Shown: positions 1 through 7,164, counted from the stretch's first letter. The stretch: DNA of 16,552 bases from CAYYNP01 sp964472545 (GCA_964472545.1 CAYYNP010000228.1:1-16552); one strand, 5' to 3'. Made by a program: numbers and translations. Notes: a model not told the origin generated them from the sequence alone.

Positions 1-1
1 G

Positions 2-1849
2 CTGTGGCTGTTGGTTGCCGATTGCTTCCGTTGGGGCACGAGCATCGAACTGACCGAGGAGCAGGAGCAGGAAGCGCTGCGGCTGCTAAAGGCGGAAGAG
101 GAGACTCGGCAGGTGGAAGCGCAGGCCGCGGCTGCCACCATCGCCCCGACGATGCTGCCGAAAACGCCGGTCGCGACACAGCGCAAGACTGAGCCGATTC
201 CGGTGGCCGCTCCGCCCCCGCCAGCGACCGAAACGCCCACCGCCAAGCCGTCCGACGCGCCGGCAGCCGACGTTAGGCAGTCTCAGCCGCGGCCTCGCCG
301 CGTCGCCGCGTCGGAAGTCTATCGCGGCCCCCGAGCCCACGTTCGCGATCTCTACGAGAAGGGCGGTGCGTCGCTCTTCTGGGATCGGCTGTTCAGGGAC
401 CTGCCGGCCTGGTTGGTCAGCTTGGTGGTCCATCTGGTGGCTTTGTTGCTGTTGGCGCTCTGGGTCGATCCTCCGAAGGAGGATAAGCTGGAGATCACTT
501 TGGCCACCGGCATCAGCGACGAGGAATTGGCCGGCGACGCAACGGCGATGGACGATTCGCTGGACGACGCCTTCGACATGGGTGAATATGGCGGCTTCGA
601 GCAGCGCTGCGAACTGGATGATCTCGGGGCCGTGCCCGAGCCGGATCCGCTGCCGATTCCGCCAAACGATCTCGGCGACCGGCTCAACCCGGTCGGCCGG
701 ATGCCGTCGGTGGAACGACAACCGGTCAACACCACGTTGCGTGCCCCGCCGGGCCACATGCTGACCGGGCGCGATCCGCAGGTTCGCGAACACTTCTTGA
801 AACAGTCCGGCGGCACGTCGGCCACCGAGGCGGCCGTCGCCCGAGGGTTGATCTTCCTGGCGCGTCACCAGCACGAAGACGGAAGCTGGAGCCTGGCCAA
901 TTTCAATACGACGCGGCACTGCGACAGAACGTGCAATGGCCAACTCCGACGCCCCCGAGACGACAGTCGGGTGGCGGCCACGGCGATGTCGTTGTTGCCG
1001 TTTCTCGGGGCGGGCCAAACGCACAAGAAGGGCAAGTACCCCACCGTAGTTTTCAAGGGGCTCGGATGGCTCCTGGAACAGCAGCAAGAGAACGGGGACC
1101 TTCGCGACCGGGACAGCCGAGGCAACCTTATCGGCCGCGGGCAGATGTACGCCCACGGCCAGGCCACGATCGTGCTCTGCGAGGCGTATCTGCTTACCGG
1201 CGATCCGCAACTTCGCGCCCCGGCCCAGTTGGCGTTGAACTTCATCGTCGACGCTCAAGACCCACACGGCGGTGGTTGGCGCTACAAGCCGCGCGAGGCG
1301 GGCGATACGAGCGTGGTCGGTTGGCAGATGATGGCCTTGAAGACCGGTCAGTTGGCGTATCTCAGGGTGCCCCCGGAGACGTTCGACAAAGCCGGGCTGT
1401 TTCTCAACAGCGTGACACCCGATGGCGCCAAGTACTCATACCAACCGAGAGGAGGTACGACTCGGACGATGACTGCCGAGGCGTTGCTGTGTCGCCAATA
1501 CCTTGGCTGGCCGCGCGGCCATGAGGGATTGAAGAAGGGAGTCGACTTCCTGCTGGAAGAAGGCAACTTGCCCAGGGCCAACGACGCCGACATCTACTAC
1601 TGGTACTACGGCAGTCAGGTGCTGCACCACTACGGCGGCGAAGAGTGGGAGATTTGGAACGACCGGATGAAGTCGGTGTTGCTGGCCACCCAAGAGAAGA
1701 ACGGCCACTCGGCCGGCAGTTGGAGTCCGCGAGGCAAGTTTGCCGACGCAGGTGGCCGAATCTATATGACCGCGCTGGCCATCTGCACGCTGGAAGTCTA
1801 CTACCGCCACCTGGGTATCTACAGCCAGGAAGCGGCCGGGGTCGAGTAA
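2..1849 (+). CDS. Membrane-anchored squalene-cyclase/prenyltransferase-repeat protein (5' partial)
   Basis: The reading frame is open at the left edge, so the true start lies outside the window; about 615 residues are visible. Counting from the TTG at 11, an acidic and then Ala/Pro-rich segment (about 15-100) is followed by one transmembrane helix (133-152, WLVSLVVHLVALLLLALWV). An Asp/Glu-rich linker leads to a repeat domain (about 275-605) that looks like an alpha/alpha toroid. It carries QW-like motifs such as HQHEDGSWSL, followed by the HGQAT, GGGWRY and TAEALL segments. This pattern is typical of the prenyltransferase/squalene-oxidase repeat family, which planctomycetes hold in many copies. 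I see no DxDD cyclase acid motif in the barrel, so a scaffold or binding role is at least as likely as terpene cyclisation. The barrel is inferred to lie in the periplasm and the Pro-rich part in the cytoplasm. No clear neighbour in an operon is visible. Confidence 0.8.
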   Translation: MWLLVADCFRWGTSIELTEEQEQEALRLLKAEEETRQVEAQAAAATIAPTMLPKTPVATQRKTEPIPVAAPPPPATETPTAKPSDAPAADVRQSQPRPRRVAASEVYRGPRAHVRDLYEKGGASLFWDRLFRDLPAWLVSLVVHLVALLLLALWVDPPKEDKLEITLATGISDEELAGDATAMDDSLDDAFDMGEYGGFEQRCELDDLGAVPEPDPLPIPPNDLGDRLNPVGRMPSVERQPVNTTLRAPPGHMLTGRDPQVREHFLKQSGGTSATEAAVARGLIFLARHQHEDGSWSLANFNTTRHCDRTCNGQLRRPRDDSRVAATAMSLLPFLGAGQTHKKGKYPTVVFKGLGWLLEQQQENGDLRDRDSRGNLIGRGQMYAHGQATIVLCEAYLLTGDPQLRAPAQLALNFIVDAQDPHGGGWRYKPREAGDTSVVGWQMMALKTGQLAYLRVPPETFDKAGLFLNSVTPDGAKYSYQPRGGTTRTMTAEALLCRQYLGWPRGHEGLKKGVDFLLEEGNLPRANDADIYYWYYGSQVLHHYGGEEWEIWNDRMKSVLLATQEKNGHSAGSWSPRGKFADAGGRIYMTALAICTLEVYYRHLGIYSQEAAGVE

Positions 1850-1945
1850 GATCGGTTTTCCCAGCACGAATCTCGTCAGGAGACAATTTGTTTGGTGGCA
1901 AGAGGTTGCGCGGCCGCGGTCCTGCCTTGCTGCTGCCGAATCGTC

Positions 1946-1972
1946 GGCGCCGGCGTAGATTCCTCCGGCGCC
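1946..1972. repeat. GC-rich perfect inverted repeat just upstream of the ssrA -10 box
   Basis: Arms GGCGCCGG (1946-1953) and CCGGCGCC (1965-1972) are perfect complements around an 11-nt loop. The structure ends 6 nt before the TATAAT at 1979, so it occupies the place of a -35 element. It could be a U-tract-less transcription terminator for the upstream gene or a protein-binding site. The repeat is seen directly; the function is inference. Confidence 0.45.
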
Positions 1973-1978
1973 CGGCGG

Positions 1979-1984
1979 TATAAT
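1979..1984 (+). promoter_or_regulatory. Candidate -10 box (TATAAT) for ssrA
   Basis: A perfect TATAAT lies 71 nt upstream of the mature tmRNA 5' end, in an otherwise very GC-rich stretch. No convincing TTGACA-like -35 lies 16-18 nt upstream; that space holds the right arm of a GC hairpin. Initiation near 1991 would give a pre-tmRNA with a leader of about 65 nt that RNase P would remove. The assignment is plausible but rests on one hexamer. Confidence 0.45.
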
Positions 1985-2055
1985 ATTGTGACGAGTGGTT
2001 GATCCGCTTGTTGCCTGTGCCGTTTCACGGCATGGAAGCGGGCGGGGCAACCTGA

Positions 2056-2415
2056 GGGGGCGAACTGGATTCGACCGGATAGCTTGAAGTGTAAGTGGCG
2101 TGCCGTGGTTGGTCAGCGGGCCACGATAAAAGCTGACCACAACTCTTAATTGCCAAGCCTAGCTTTGCAATGGCTGCCTAGAGATAGGCATCCCCGGCTG
2201 AGGGCCTTCGCCGAAGAGGCCCGACTGCCGGCCGCCAATTTCGGATCGTCCCGGGCCACGTTGGGCACGTTCGGGATTAAAAACGTTCCCGACTAGTCCT
2301 CTCGCCACCCCGTCGGTTGGGGGTCGGGAGGGCGAAACTCCAAATCATCCGACTACGCACGTAGAAGCTTGCACCGAAATGTCGCGGGACGCGGGTTCGA
2401 TCCCCGCCGCCTCCA
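2056..2415 (+). ncRNA. ssrA: Transfer-messenger RNA (tmRNA), one-piece form
   Basis: tmRNA rescues stalled ribosomes with SmpB and tags the nascent peptide for proteolysis. The 5' end has the hallmark GGGGGCGAACTGGATTCGAC. The 3' end has a T-arm (stem GCGGG/CCCGC, loop TTCGATC, 2391-2407) and an acceptor strand CGCCTCC (2408-2414). This pairs with GGGGGCG (2056-2062) through 7 pairs including one G-U. The discriminator is A2415; CCA is not encoded (ACT follows), so it must be added by nucleotidyltransferase. The tag frame is 2152-2181, beginning at resume codon GCC and reading AKPSFAMAA then TAG. TTAATT just before the resume codon resembles the E. coli TTAGTC. The stop lies in a hairpin (TGCCTA 2175-2180 with TAGGCA 2185-2190), as expected for helix 5. 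Several further GC-rich hairpins between 2190 and 2340 fit the pseudoknot region. Length is 360 nt, normal for the family. Confidence 0.96.
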
Positions 2416-2419
2416 CTGA

Positions 2420-2456
2420 AACGCCGCTCGACGAGAAATCGCAGGCGGCGTTTTCT
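2420..2456 (+). terminator. Intrinsic terminator after ssrA
   Basis: The stem AACGCCGC (2420-2427) pairs perfectly with GCGGCGTT (2445-2452), with a loop of 17 nt, and the sequence runs on as TTTTCT. It begins 5 nt after the mature tmRNA end, where a tmRNA terminator is expected. Confidence 0.8.
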
Positions 2457-2907
2457 ATTCGGGCGGTAGCGATGCCATCATTCCCTCCGTAGGGTCGTAT
2501 TCCGAAATCCACCCTCGGTCGCCCCTTTCTTGTTGACGACGCTCAACGGCAATGGTAACTTGACGGGTAGTCTTCATGTTTCCAGCTTCCGCCTGAGGCA
2601 CAACCTCACACGATCGTTCAAGCGAGGCAGCGCAACGACACCTAATCTGACGTAGCGGTACGTCCGTTGCGATCTTCTAGGGTGTCGAAGTGATCCGTCC
2701 GTCGGCGGGTCGGTTTCCCGTGTTTCCGCAGGCGGAGATTCTCCGTCGGTCGATGGAAAACGCCGGAGAGAATTCCACAATCCAACAAACGCAGAGTGAC
2801 GTTCCGTTTCAGGAGTTCCACGGTCTTCCGCGGACCAGAGCGTCCGTCGGCTGCGACCATCGACGACCGTTTAGACACAGGCTCATTTGATCAGAGGTAC
2901 GCCAATC
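2457..2907. other. Gene-poor stretch upstream of the LamG gene
   Basis: About 450 bp with no open frame that has convincing coding character; small frames on both strands lack a ribosome binding site and recognisable protein features. It contains short palindromes, for example CGGAGA-T-TCTCCG at about 2729-2741, and the direct repeat CCGTCGG. No tRNA cloverleaf or riboswitch was recognised. It presumably carries the promoter and leader of the LamG gene, but no good -35/-10 pair was found. Confidence 0.4.
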
Positions 2908-3828
2908 ATGTTTGCTCACAATGTATGCCAAGGCAACGTCATCGTCCGCACTGCGGCTTGCCTGATCGCGTTTGCTGCGTTGGCCGCGACGGACGGTGGC
3001 CCCGCCCAGGCGGAACTAACCGACGGGTTGCTGCACTATTTCCCGTTCGACGACGGCAGCGGCACCACGGCCGCCAATCTGGTCAACACGGCCTACGACG
3101 GCACGCTCGTCGACCTGGGCAGCACGTTGCCCGCGTGGACCAGGCGCGGCAAGGTCGACGGCGCCGTTGTCTTCGACGGCAACGGCTACATCGACCTGCC
3201 CGACGGGCTAGCCGATTTCACAGGGGGAATCACCGTCTCGGCATTGGTCTACCACACGTCCTTTCCCGACTGGGCTCGGATCGTCGACTTCGGTAACGGT
3301 GCCGGAGACAACAGTATCTACTTGGCACACCGAGGAACGTCCAAGGATATGCGTTGGGAATTCCGCGACACGGCCGGCGGCACGGAGAGGCTCGACGCCA
3401 ACGGCATGTTCATCGCGTTCGGCTGGCAGCACATCGTGGTCACCTGCGACGCAGCGCCGGCCAACGAGGCCACCATGCGGACCTATCTCAACGGAGACCT
3501 GGCCTACGAGCAAGGCGGCAAGAGCGTTCCGGCAAACGTCGTGCGCACCGAGAACTTCATCGGCCGCAGCAACTGGAGCAGCCACGACCTCTTTCAAGGC
3601 TACATCGACGAACTGGGGATCTGGAACCGGCCCCTGGATGCCACGGAAATCAGCGACCTTCACATCAACTACGTACTGGGCACGCGTCCCGACGTGCCCG
3701 AGCCTTCCGCGTTGATCCTGCTGACGGTGGCGGTGGGAGCGTTGGTGCTTGGGCAACGTCGTACGGCTACTCGACGCCGCCAACGGTCGCGGCTTTGTGG
3801 GACAGCCACTCGAGCACGTCGGCCGTGA
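2908..3828 (+). CDS. Secreted LamG-domain protein with PEP-CTERM sorting signal
   Basis: The ATG at 2908 is preceded by AGAGG with a 10-nt gap; an in-frame TTG at 2887 has no such support. The 306-residue product has a signal peptide (about 1-36, ending near AQA) and a concanavalin-like LamG/laminin-G domain (about 39-258). Typical LamG motifs are present: LLHYFPFDDGSGTTAANLVN, GAVVFDGNGYIDLP, GWQHIVVTCD, YLNGD and GYIDELGIWNRPLDATEI. A PEP-CTERM signal follows: VPEPSA (263-268), a hydrophobic helix and RR at 284-285. PEP-CTERM proteins are processed by an exosortase and sent to the envelope or extracellular matrix; the LamG fold suggests carbohydrate or surface binding. Unusually, about 20 basic residues follow the Arg cluster, encoded by DNA that overlaps the convergent hydrolase gene by 62 bp. 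Confidence 0.87.
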   Translation: MFAHNVCQGNVIVRTAACLIAFAALAATDGGPAQAELTDGLLHYFPFDDGSGTTAANLVNTAYDGTLVDLGSTLPAWTRRGKVDGAVVFDGNGYIDLPDGLADFTGGITVSALVYHTSFPDWARIVDFGNGAGDNSIYLAHRGTSKDMRWEFRDTAGGTERLDANGMFIAFGWQHIVVTCDAAPANEATMRTYLNGDLAYEQGGKSVPANVVRTENFIGRSNWSSHDLFQGYIDELGIWNRPLDATEISDLHINYVLGTRPDVPEPSALILLTVAVGALVLGQRRTATRRRQRSRLCGTATRARRP

Positions 3829-4621
3829 TCTCGGCGCGCTCGGGCTCGTGGAACAGGTCGTGGTAGACGCCGTCGTAGAGCTTCAGCGTCTTGTCCGACG
3901 AACCGGCCCGGGCGTAGAGTTGCTCAGCGCCTTTGGGATCAACGACCAGATCGCCGGTTCCCTGCAAGAGCAATATCGGCAGGCGGAGCTGTTCAGCATC
4001 GTCGGAAAGCTGTTGGCAGGCGTTGAGGATTTCGGCACCGATGCGCACCGGGAAACGGCCGTGGAAGACCAGCGGGTCCTTGCGGAAGTGGGCCACGACG
4101 ACGATATCTCGCGACAGCCGGCCGGAGCCCATCGACGTGATTCTCAGCTTGGGGAAGATGCGGCTGATCCACCAGGCCAGCTTCCGCAGCAACGGAAAAA
4201 CGGCTTTGCCGACGCGCACGGCCGGGGCGCTGAGCACTAGTCCGGCGATGTCGGGCTGTCGGGTTTGGGCGAAGCGCCCGGCGATCAGCCCGCCCATGCT
4301 GTGGCCGAAGAGGAACAGCGGCTTGCCCGGCTGGCGCTGGCGGACGCGGGCGACTAGTACGTCGACGTCGGCCAAGAACTCTTCGAACGAGCGGATCCAC
4401 ACGCGCGGGCCGTCGGAGCGGCCGTGGCCACGGTGATCGATCGCATAGACCGCGTGTCCGTGGGCACAAAGTTCTTCTGCCAGCCTGGCAAAGCGGCCGC
4501 TGTGCTCGATGAAGCCGTGGAGGAAGACGATCGCCGCGTGTGGCTCCTGCTCCGGGAGCCACGAGGGGCAAAACAGACGCACGCCGTCGTGCCCGGGGAA
4601 GTAGTCTTCGTGGTGTGCCAT
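3767..4621 (-). CDS. Alpha/beta hydrolase, monoacylglycerol lipase-like
   Basis: This 284-residue protein has the full serine-hydrolase set: an oxyanion-side motif FLHGFIEHSGR, the segment DHRGHGRSDG, and the nucleophile elbow GHSMGG (Ser108). Asp224 in GTGDLVVDP and His254 in YHDLFHE complete the triad. The order and the HSGR and DHRGHGRSDG motifs are those of the monoglyceride lipase/lysophospholipase family (serine aminopeptidase S33, Hydrolase_4), so the likely reaction is hydrolysis of a lipid ester. No signal peptide is seen, so it is probably cytoplasmic. The ATG at 4621 starts the conserved part (MAHHEDYF) with a weak AGAAG upstream; an in-frame ATG at 4669 would add 16 residues and is possible. 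It converges on and overlaps the LamG gene and diverges from the GH172 gene. Confidence 0.88.
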   Translation of the reverse strand: MAHHEDYFPGHDGVRLFCPSWLPEQEPHAAIVFLHGFIEHSGRFARLAEELCAHGHAVYAIDHRGHGRSDGPRVWIRSFEEFLADVDVLVARVRQRQPGKPLFLFGHSMGGLIAGRFAQTRQPDIAGLVLSAPAVRVGKAVFPLLRKLAWWISRIFPKLRITSMGSGRLSRDIVVVAHFRKDPLVFHGRFPVRIGAEILNACQQLSDDAEQLRLPILLLQGTGDLVVDPKGAEQLYARAGSSDKTLKLYDGVYHDLFHEPERAEITADVLEWLSHKAATVGGVE

Positions 4622-4686
4622 GAGCTTCTGTTCCGGCCGCGGAGTGCCGGGCCGCGGAAACGTTGACATCGGCGAACGAAGGCACC

Positions 4687-4715
4687 ACACTACACGCATC
4701 CGCCGGCCCACGCAA
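4687..4715 (-). promoter_or_regulatory. Candidate sigma70-type promoter for the alpha/beta hydrolase
   Basis: On the minus strand, TTGCGT (4715-4710) and TAGTGT (4692-4687) are separated by exactly 17 nt. Initiation near 4680 would leave a leader of about 60 nt before the ATG at 4621, or about 11 nt before the ATG at 4669. It lies in the divergent intergenic region. Matches to consensus are partial, so this is tentative. Confidence 0.35.
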
Positions 4716-4812
4716 TGGCCCCGGCCGCCGGGTGCTATGGTTGATTGTCGAGCGTCCGGCTCGATCTTGGCTAGAGAACGTATAAACCAGCAATCCAATG
4801 GGAGGAGACCTG

Positions 4813-6834
4813 ATGAAAGCGAAACGCACATGTACTGTGGCGTTGGTCCTGTCGGCGATGGTCGCTACGGTATGTCCGGCGGCCGAGCCGATCACGCTCG
4901 AGTCGCTGTTGGACGAGATGGTCGATCGTGATGCAGCGGCCCGCTTCCCCGACCCGGCCTACACGTGCCGTCAGGCCAGCAGCTACGATCGGGCGTCTGT
5001 CTCGCCGGAAGAGCCGGGCACCTGGATGGCCAACAACGACCGCAGCTTCTTCATCCGCTCGGAAGAAATCGACGGACGCGAAGAATGGGTGATGATGGAC
5101 GCCGAAGGCCCGGGCTGCGTGGTGCGGATTTGGGCCACCTCGGGCAATCCGACCGGCAACATCCGCGTCTATCTCGACGGGTTCGACGAACCGGTGATCA
5201 ACGAGCCGGCCAAAACGCTCATCGGCGGCGACGCGATGGTCGGCCCGCCGTTGTCGAAGGTGCGTGCCCGGGGGATGAACTTCTATCTGCCGATCCCCTA
5301 CGCCCGGCGCTGCAAGATCACCTACGACCGCCCCAACTTCCACGTCACCCGCAACGGCGACGACCTGCTCTACTACCAGATCAACTACCGCACCTACGAC
5401 GCCGGCGCGAAGGTCGAGTCGTTCAGCCGCGAGGCGTTCGAGACGGCCGAGGAGAAAATCGCCGAGTTGCAGCAGGCGCTGTTGAAGCCGGAGGCAAACG
5501 TCCCGCACGGCAAGGGCTTCAGGTCGCCCGGGCCGAAGAAGCTCGCGCCCGGTAAGGGAGCCGGAATCGAAGCCGAGGGGCCGGGCGCTATCCGGCGGGT
5601 GGCCGTGCGGCTTGCTGCGGACGACGTCGAGGCCGCCTCGCGATCCGTCGTCGTGATGATCGAATTCGATGGCCGTCAGACCGTCTGGTGTCCGGCCGGC
5701 GACTTCTTCGGCAGCGGCGTGGGCGTTAACCCATTCACCGGCTGGTGGCGGACCGTCGACAAGGAAGGTTGGATGAGCTGCTACTGGGTGATGCCTTATA
5801 GGGAATCGTGCCGGATGACGCTGGTCAATGTCGGCGAGCAGGACGTCAGCGTCGAGTGGAAAGTCGACACCGGCCCCTGGCAGTGGGACGAGCGCTCGAT
5901 GACGTTCCACACCACCTGGCGGCAGGAATACCCCATCGACACCAGCACCAAGCACGACTGGAACTACGTCGAGATCACCGGCAAGGGCGTCTTCATGGGC
6001 GACACTCTGGCGATGAACAACCCCAACGAGATCTGGTGGGGCGAGGGCGACGAGAAGATCTACTTCGACGGGCAGAAGTTCCCCTCGCACTTCGGCACCG
6101 GCACCGAGGACTACTACGGCTACGCTTGGTGTACGCCGGAGTTTTTTGAGTCGCCGTTTCACGCACAGCCCAGGGCCGAGGGGCCGCGTAACAAGGGCCA
6201 CGTGACCAACACCCGCGTACGGCTGCTCGACGGCATCCCCTTCACCAAAGATCTCCGCTTCGACATGGAGGTCTGGCACTGGCGGCCGTGTACCGTGGCC
6301 TACGCCGCCACCACGCACTGGTACGCCTTCCCCGGGGCCGAAGCCAACTACGAGCCGATGCCCGAGTGGGCCCGGGTGATCGTTGCGGAAGGTCCCAAAC
6401 CGGTGAAGATCGAGGGGGCCATCGAAGGCGAGTCGATGCAGATTCTCGAAGCGACCGGCGGCACGACGGAAGTTCAGGACGTACCGCACTTCCGCTGGAG
6501 CGGCAATCAACAGATCTGGTGGCGCGACGGCAAGCCGGGCGACAAGCTCGTGCTGGCTTTCGACGTCGAGAAGGCCGGCAAGTACACGCTCAGTGCCTCG
6601 TTGACCAAGGCGATCGACTACGGCATCGTGCGGCTGAGCCTCGACGACAAACCGCTGGGCGAGCCGATCGACCTGATCAACAACGGAGTGATCAGCAAGG
6701 TCTTTTCCTTCGGTGCCCACGACCTGACCGCCGGAGAGCACAAGCTGACCGCCGAGATCACCGGCTCGAACCCGACGGCGATCGCCAAGCACATGTTCGG
6801 ACTGGACTATCTCAAGCTCGATCCGGCCGAGTGA
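4813..6834 (+). CDS. Secreted DUF2961 family protein, probable GH172 glycoside hydrolase
   Basis: A strong Shine-Dalgarno (GGAGGAG, 4801-4807) precedes the ATG at 4813; the upstream ATG at 4798 overlaps this site and is rejected. The 673-residue product has a signal peptide (about 1-23, ending CPAAEP). The DUF2961 domain (about 30-460) contains RIWATSGNPTGNIRVYLDG, NFYLPIPYARRCKI and FGTGTEDYYG. DUF2961 proteins are now classed as GH172, including the Bifidobacterium alpha-D-fructofuranosidase/difructose dianhydride enzyme and D-arabinofuranosidases. Glu411 (in WWGEGDE) and Glu432 (in GTGTEDYYG) are 21 residues apart, which as I recall is the spacing of the nucleophile and acid/base in that enzyme. 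A C-terminal beta-sandwich-like region (about 530-673, GDKLVLAFDVEKAGKYTL and LTAGEHKLTAEITG) resembles a carbohydrate-binding accessory domain. The substrate is unknown. Planctomycetes often encode many paralogues, fitting polysaccharide breakdown. Confidence 0.88.
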   Translation: MKAKRTCTVALVLSAMVATVCPAAEPITLESLLDEMVDRDAAARFPDPAYTCRQASSYDRASVSPEEPGTWMANNDRSFFIRSEEIDGREEWVMMDAEGPGCVVRIWATSGNPTGNIRVYLDGFDEPVINEPAKTLIGGDAMVGPPLSKVRARGMNFYLPIPYARRCKITYDRPNFHVTRNGDDLLYYQINYRTYDAGAKVESFSREAFETAEEKIAELQQALLKPEANVPHGKGFRSPGPKKLAPGKGAGIEAEGPGAIRRVAVRLAADDVEAASRSVVVMIEFDGRQTVWCPAGDFFGSGVGVNPFTGWWRTVDKEGWMSCYWVMPYRESCRMTLVNVGEQDVSVEWKVDTGPWQWDERSMTFHTTWRQEYPIDTSTKHDWNYVEITGKGVFMGDTLAMNNPNEIWWGEGDEKIYFDGQKFPSHFGTGTEDYYGYAWCTPEFFESPFHAQPRAEGPRNKGHVTNTRVRLLDGIPFTKDLRFDMEVWHWRPCTVAYAATTHWYAFPGAEANYEPMPEWARVIVAEGPKPVKIEGAIEGESMQILEATGGTTEVQDVPHFRWSGNQQIWWRDGKPGDKLVLAFDVEKAGKYTLSASLTKAIDYGIVRLSLDDKPLGEPIDLINNGVISKVFSFGAHDLTAGEHKLTAEITGSNPTAIAKHMFGLDYLKLDPAE

Positions 6835-7021
6835 CGTCGCCGCCGTTGGAATCGCTACAACCGGCCGATCGAACGCGAACCGTTTGCATCACGGCGAATC
6901 TGAGGGAGAGTTGAAGGAACGCCGCAGACTAACCGCGCGCGTCCAATGCAGGGTGGGGGGGGGGGGCGCCCCCGCCGCGGGCCCCGCGGGGGGGGGGGCC
7001 GGCCCGNNNNNNNNNNATGCA
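6835..7021. other. Intergenic stretch with low-complexity G/C tract and 10-N assembly gap
   Basis: Positions 7007-7016 are N. The sequence before it (6951-7006) turns into long G and C runs unlike anything else in the window. The 11-mer ATGCAGGGTGG occurs both at 6946-6956, just before the runs, and at 7017-7027, just after the gap. The simplest reading is two contig ends that overlap, with the left one degraded at the strong hairpin that begins at 7022. No gene is supported here. Confidence 0.8.
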
Positions 7022-7116
7022 GGGTGGCTGGGGCAAAGCGCAGCGGTGCCCCGGGTTGTGGCGAGACCGTAGATCGTACGCTACTGGGGCACCGCTGCGC
7101 TTTGCCCCAGCCACCC
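7022..7116. repeat. Long perfect inverted repeat, copy 1 (paired REP/BIME-like)
   Basis: Two 31-nt arms (7022-7052 and 7086-7116) are perfect reverse complements, separated by a 33-nt linker. The left arm begins GGGTGGCT and then holds GGGGCA (7030-7035) and TGCCCC (7047-7052), which can pair within the arm around an 11-nt loop. Each arm is thus a small hairpin with a 5' foot, and the pair is in inverted orientation, as in REP/BIME elements. The same arm occurs at 14440-14515 with no mismatch over 31 nt. It sits between the GH172 gene and the flippase gene, 48 nt before the latter's start. No T-tract follows, so a terminator role is not shown. Confidence 0.9.
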
Positions 7117-7164
7117 CAACGTCGGGGCCTACTACGCCTCTCTCGCATCTGACTCAAGGCTCGA

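Noticed and set aside
2131..2148. Alternative tmRNA tag frame reading A-D-H-N-S-stop from the GCT at 2132
   Set aside because: Too short, has no hydrophobic (L/M)AA end, and the stop is not in a helix-5 hairpin; the frame at 2152-2181 satisfies all three.
2642..2878. Small minus-strand frame in the gap before the LamG gene
   Set aside because: No Shine-Dalgarno, no recognisable fold, and several other small frames of similar size overlap it.
4771..6792. Long open frame on the minus strand opposite the GH172 gene
   Set aside because: A mirror of the high-GC coding frame; rich in Val/Asp/Arg/His without domain motifs, while the plus-strand frame has signal peptide, ribosome site and family motifs.
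7022..7116. Inverted repeat as terminal repeats of an insertion sequence
   Set aside because: Only 33 nt lie between the arms, with no transposase and no target-site duplication outside the arms (flanks ATGCA and CAACG differ).
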